64,000 nt of DNA from contig JAVHZZ010000004.1 in assembly GCA_036250195.1 (NCBI GenBank), positions 159,710,727 to 159,774,726 of the forward strand, in the 5' to 3' direction. The notes under the pieces were generated by a model that saw only the letters and a program-made list of their open reading frames with translations, did no database searches and was not told where the DNA came from. Made by a program: the position numbers and the translations under genes. Each line of letters starts with the position of its first letter. The stretch's first letter is position 1. The DNA comes from Mixophyes australis. Lineage: Eukaryota > Chordata > Amphibia > Anura > Limnodynastidae. Of the stretch, positions 59,522-64,000 are shown piece after piece.

Positions 59522-61110
59522 AGGGAATATCAGTTGTATGATAAACCTGAGGAATGTGAATTTGAAGTGGATAAAGTGACTTTTCTGGGTTATGTTATTT
59601 CATCTGGTGGATTCTGTATGGATCAAGTTAATGTTCAAATTATTATCAATTGGATACTACCCAGTAATCTCAAGGTGATAAAGAGACTTTTGGGTTTTTC
59701 TAATTATTACAGATGATTTATTAAATCATTCTCCATTATTGTGGATAATGACTAAAAAGAGTGCAGATGTGTGTGGTCTTCTGAAGCTTTTGCAGCTTTA
59801 AAGCTTTTAAAGGATAGTTCTGTCTCATCACTTATCTTGCAATAACCTGATAGCAGTTTAACATTTGTTGTTGTAGTAGATACCACAAAAGTGGGGACTG
59901 ATGTCTCAAATAGTAAAATAGTAATAATCAATGGCAAACTACATCATTTTGTAGTCTTTTCCAAAAAAACTGAAATCCACAGAGATGAATTAAGATGTAG
60001 GATAGAGGAAATTATTGGTCATTTGAGGAATAGTTGCACGGTCTGAAAGGTGTGATCTATCCTATCATGATGTACTCTGATCACAACAAACTAGCTGGAT
60101 TCTTTTCTCAGTTTGATTTTACATTTTCTTTCACTCCTTGGTCAAAGAATACCAACACTGGGACTCTATCCCATCATTCTTTTACAGGAAAAAGCTGAAG
60201 TGTTATACAGTGTACTTATCATTCCAAGTTCCTGTATTTAATCTGCTTTAACTCAAGATCTCTGTGGTCATTTGCTTACCATTCAGGAACCCCTGAACAC
60301 ATAGCATTCAACAAGAAAGGGTGAGGACTCCACAAAGAGATTCTAAGGGTGTTATCAGCCATTGGGTATTCATAACAACATATTGGTTCTCAGTTTGTGT
60401 CTCAATTTTGGAGAAGGTTTTCTATCAAGTTGGGTATTGAACTGTCATTCTCAACTGCCTATCACCATGTGATACCAATGGATAGAGGGAACAAACTATA
60501 CAAACTCTTAAAGAATATCTGGTGTTTCATCTCTGATTTATAACACAATTTGATTCAGTGGTAGAATATAGGCAAAATTTGCTCGTAATAATGTGGAACA
60601 TTCTTCATATAAGGTCTGCCCATTTTGTTTTGTGCATGGGTATCATCCAAAGTAGTAGTAATTTTTCCTGGTACAACCTTTGGATGTTCCAGAAGTTAGT
60701 TGTCTCTCCAAAATATTGTGAACAGTTTGGATGAAGGTGCAGAACCAATCTGTCTCTCGGTTTAAGAAATTTGCTGATCGACACAGAAGTGTTGCCTTTA
60801 AGTTCAAATGAAGAGCTTGGTTGTTGTCTACTAAAAACATTATGCTGAAACAACCTACTCCCAAGATTCAATGAGAATCCTGTTTAACCTGCTCCTCTCA
60901 TCATTATGGCAACAAAGAATATTATATTGAAAGCATATTGGACTCTAACTAGTCCAGGAAGCAGTTACAGTGGAATGGATATGGTCTTGAGAGGATATCA
61001 TGGGTGAAACAAAGTTATGTTGCATGCAGAGTGACTAAAACTGGCATTCCACAGATAATTTCCTGAAAAGCGTCATTATATGGGTTAGGATGCTCTTTTT
61101 TTAGCCTCTA
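59522..61110 (+). pseudogene. Pol continuation of element B: RT, RNase H, integrase, chromodomain
   Basis: It resumes with QLYDKPEECEFEVDKVTFLG and YVISSGGFCMDQ (about 59533-59625), the thumb of gypsy reverse transcriptase, then LLGFSNYYR (59688-59714). An RNase H-like stretch SSLTFVVVVDTTKVGTDV lies near 59850-59905. Integrase fragments follow (YGQQYWFSVCVSILE-like near 60380, then a SQFWRRFSIKLGI-like segment near 60400-60435). A chromodomain-like EYYIESILDSNSSRKQLQW (about 60918-60975) ends the gene. Many stops. No 3' LTR is found, so the element is 3'-truncated. Confidence 0.65.
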
Positions 61111-61217
61111 TTTAACTTTGTTACTCTGCTTATCTAATATTTTAAGCCCTTCGCCACCCACATATCTGCCAATAACTGGACTCCTGCTCACTCCACCTAC
61201 AGTTTCTTACTCTAAAA
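61111..61217. other. Short spacer with hAT target site
   Basis: The last eight bases, CTCTAAAA (61210-61217), are the left target duplication of the following element. Confidence 0.5.
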
Positions 61218-61829
61218 CAGGGCCGTAACAAGGGTGGTGCGGGTGGTGCCATCGCCCAGGGCACAAGGCCAAGGGGGCGCAGCAGCCGTCCACTACCTGC
61301 CTCCATACCTTCAGCCTTTTGTAAGTTAATGTTAAAAAATCTCTCTCTCTCTCTCTCTCTCTCATTCAGCAAAATTTCTGAATTTGACTGAGCGGTTAAT
61401 ATGATTTTGGATGATTGTAGTTGTGTTACGATGTTTCACACTGCTCAGAAAGTGTTCGGAGAACTGTATATGAATGAATGTTTTTAGTGTGTGCCATGTA
61501 TTGGTCTCTCGGTCTCTCTCTCTCTCATTATATGAAGTAAATTCATAATATTAAAAGGATTTCAACCCCCCTTAAATTCATGCCCACTACAGTTTATGTA
61601 ATTAAGTGCATAAAATATTATAATACCTATCGCTATATATACACTGTGTGTATATGTGTGTGTATGTGTATATATATATATATATATATAATAATTTTTT
61701 CAGTAAAGTGCTAGCCACACCCACATGTTAGGTTTGCCACACCCACTTGTCAAATGCCACTCCCACTTAGATGGGGGGCGCCGGTGCCCTGTCTCGCCCA
61801 CGGCACTAAAATGTCTAGTTACGGCACTG
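61218..61829. mobile_element. Non-autonomous hAT element with 8-bp TSD
   Basis: The left end is CAGGGCCGTAACAA and the right end is TAGTTACGGCACTG, an inverted pair (CAGGGCCGTAAC against GTTACGGCACTG). The flanks are CTCTAAAA and CTCTAAAG (61830-61837), seven of eight matching. Inside are a (CT)n run at 61341-61362, a second CT-rich stretch near 61507 and TG/TA repeats near 61645-61690. No coding potential. Confidence 0.85.
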
Positions 61830-62037
61830 CTCTAAAGGTATAGACAGGACGTATACTGCAATACTTATGTCAATAAATATACATCTGCACAGCACATTTG
61901 CATTACATATAAATAATGTGAGAGTGTTCATGAATTCTTAAGATATGACTTTCTAAGTACTTTAAAATATAAGACAAAAACCCCTACAAGCAGTGCAAAT
62001 GAGAATCACAATCTTAAGACCCAAATTCACACATGGT

Positions 62038-62202
62038 GGGCCCAAGTCATTAAGGAGAGCAAAGCAAAAAAAGGGAAAAAAGCCAGTTTTTTCCTTATGT
62101 GCAAAATAATAAACTAATTTACACCCCATGCATTATAATATGGTTTGTCCTGGAGAACATTTACTTCTTTTCTTGCCTTGCTCTCCTTAATGACTCAGGC
62201 CC
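62038..62202. mobile_element. 165-bp MITE with inverted ends
   Basis: The left end is GGGCCCAAGTCATTAAGGAG and the right end is its imperfect complement, TCCTTAATGACTCAGGCCC. GGT lies on both sides (62035-62037 and 62203-62205) and may be a 3-bp TSD. A related partial copy is at 8655-8781. Confidence 0.75.
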
Positions 62203-64000
62203 GGTATCTGTAACTGCATTTAAACAGTAGAATTAACCCAAACAGTAAATAGGTATAATACTTGCATTATCCAGGTTACAATTACCAAATGAGAGTCTCA
62301 CACATGAACATCTTTACCAAAGACTGTATTCTGGTGAAGAGCTCACAAGACTATAGTCTTAGTTTATACATAGAGATACATCGTCTTCCACAATCTAAAA
62401 TCTGCTTTCTGAAGTGTGTGCAGAAGTGGCTATGAAGTATTGCCTATAAAAATATATGGAGATCCTGATGCCTGAAAATCTCTATATAAAATTACATGAG
62501 CTAAATGATAATCAACAGAGGTGTAACATTATTTCAAATTCAATGGTAATGAAACAACATGTCTAAATGACGTCATTGTCTGACTATTGAATATTATTTT
62601 TGTAAAATATAGTCCTTCTATTGTTCATTTTGACATGACTTGTTATGTTCTTTAATACAGATGTGCTATTGCTTTCAGTTAACTAATATGTATTGTAACT
62701 CAGATGCACTACACACCTCTATTTCACATCATTATTTAATGCAGCTCACCTATCATCACACCCAGAATTACACCTTGCTAAAATGCTCACAGCATGTAAA
62801 GTACATACATATATTGATATAACTGTGGTTTATTTAAATTGTATAATTGTTTTTGAATACTGTATCCTTAGGCGCAATATTATTGTGAGGAATTATTCAT
62901 GTAGGCTACTATGCATTCATGTATTAGTGCTAAATACACTATAATGTCAGGGTTAAACATACAATACATGTTGTACAGATGTGAGTAGATCAATACGAAA
63001 AACTAATGAATCATTTCAGACCCTGGATTCCAGCAGTATTCCCACAGCATTGTGGCCTACAAGCTTGACATTTTGGCTGCTATTAACTTTTAGAAAATGT
63101 AAAATTAATCTCTTCATGGATATGCATCACTTGTAAACCTGTCTCCAAACAGCCTGATCTTAATGAGTTCTTGGCTTTCATTTGTCTCCACAAATACCTT
63201 TGTTTTATAGGAGACAAACCAATCACACTCATAAGTTTAGAGTGAATGTGAGTGGCATATTTAATAAAGTAATACAACAACTTTTTGGACTCTGAATAAT
63301 TAAAAGAAAAAAATGTTGAATATCTAGAAGCTATAGCATATTTTTTAATATAATATTTTTGCATTTGCCCCACATTCTTCAACAGTGTAACTATCTAGTG
63401 TTTTTCAAAATGTTTCCTTTATTTCTAGTGTGACAGAAGCACTGAAAATTTGGCAAATAAAAGGATATATCCCAGGCTGTCTGTCTTATATGCTTTTAAA
63501 CCCCAGGGAGATTGTGTTTATAAAAGAGTGCTTTCAGCTTCAGGCTTCAGGAAAAGCTAGTAAGGGTCCCTGTTGGTAAAATAGATAGAGAGGGGTTGAC
63601 TCCATTTATAAGGCCCATTTTGTTATTTCCAACCAGCTAGCAAGTGCTGGAAGTCAGGAGTTGCACCTGCAAGGTGCTGATAAAAAGCTACTAGGCAGTT
63701 TCCTCTGTCTTTGTCAGACCTGGGGAGGAGGTTGGATGCCTTCAGAGAGACTCTGCAAATGGTGACCTATTAGTTCTATATCTTGTATGTGTGTGAGAAA
63801 CAAGGTCCTTCTCAGGGGAAATGGTGTTCTTGAGTGTTTAGTTAGTGCCAGACACGCAAGGTGTTTATTTTGAAGTTTTCTTTATTTTTTCTGCTTAATA
63901 GAACTGGCTGAGGCAAGTTGTACCAAAACCTTGGACCATGCACCTCAGGATATGGCACCTGTTCCCCTAATCCGGTTACACTAGTTCTAAAACTATAGTT
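62203..64000. other. AT-rich spacer to the right edge, nothing recognised
   Basis: Short frames without domains. Near 63890 GGCTGAGGCAAGTTGTACC resembles text at 53403, a weak shared word only. No host exon recognised. Confidence 0.45.

Overview
This window looks like non-coding, transposon-packed DNA from a large vertebrate genome, most likely a frog (Anura). The evidence is a long AT-rich background, no operons or prokaryotic signals, and a mix of L2-type LINEs, Tc1 transposons, hAT elements, Penelope-like elements, sushi-type Ty3/gypsy elements, a V-SINE and palindromic MITEs of a kind I associate with anurans. I find no convincing host exon. Almost every protein-like reading frame belongs to a mobile element, and nearly all are broken. 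The one long intact frame is the C-terminal part of an L1-type ORF2 at 22755-24058 (minus).

Layout. 1-1926: decayed L2 LINE and a hAT MITE end. 4.5-5.5 kb: decayed Tc1 transposon (minus). 6.2-8.8 kb: palindromic MITE, then a Penelope-like regulatory block (TATA box plus a hammerhead-ribozyme-like core), long (TA)n tracts and a MITE fragment. 13.3-15.4 kb: hAT MITE with a perfect 8-bp target-site duplication (TSD), next to a well-preserved but broken Tc1 element. 15.9-18.6 kb: a duplicated dispersed repeat and an L2 piece.

19238-26499 is the clearest structure: a complete but decayed hAT transposon with exact 8-bp TSDs. Into it jumped a solo LTR (20432-22359, exact 5-bp TSD) and a 5'-truncated L1-type LINE (22494-24061, 13-bp TSD). 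27.2-30.3 kb carries two fragments, on opposite strands, of a multicopy protein family I recognise by motif but cannot name. 31373-32744 is a recent-looking insertion that is almost entirely one large palindrome (arms about 619 bp) with a hammerhead-like stem-loop at its centre and 15-bp direct repeats at its edges. 34.8-36.6 kb (minus) holds an unidentified coding-like stretch. 37.7-39.3 kb is a third Tc1 lineage. 39.4-40.6 kb is the GIY-YIG end of a Penelope-like element. 41.7-43.1 kb is the 3' half of an L2.

43.8-50.9 kb holds further ribozyme-like cores, MITEs and an L2 scrap. 50.96-51.29 kb is a tRNA-headed V-SINE whose tail resembles the L2 tail. 54.7-61.1 kb is a second nest: a minus-strand chromodomain gypsy element interrupted by a plus-strand sushi-like gypsy element, itself interrupted by a solo LTR. 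61.2-62.2 kb has two non-autonomous DNA transposons.

The genes do not cooperate in a pathway; the window records successive insertions. The most interesting theme is repeated: at least three Penelope-type loci show a hammerhead-like core, and in two of them a TATA-like box sits 35-46 bp upstream of it. All coordinates were read by eye, so element edges without TSDs are approximate.
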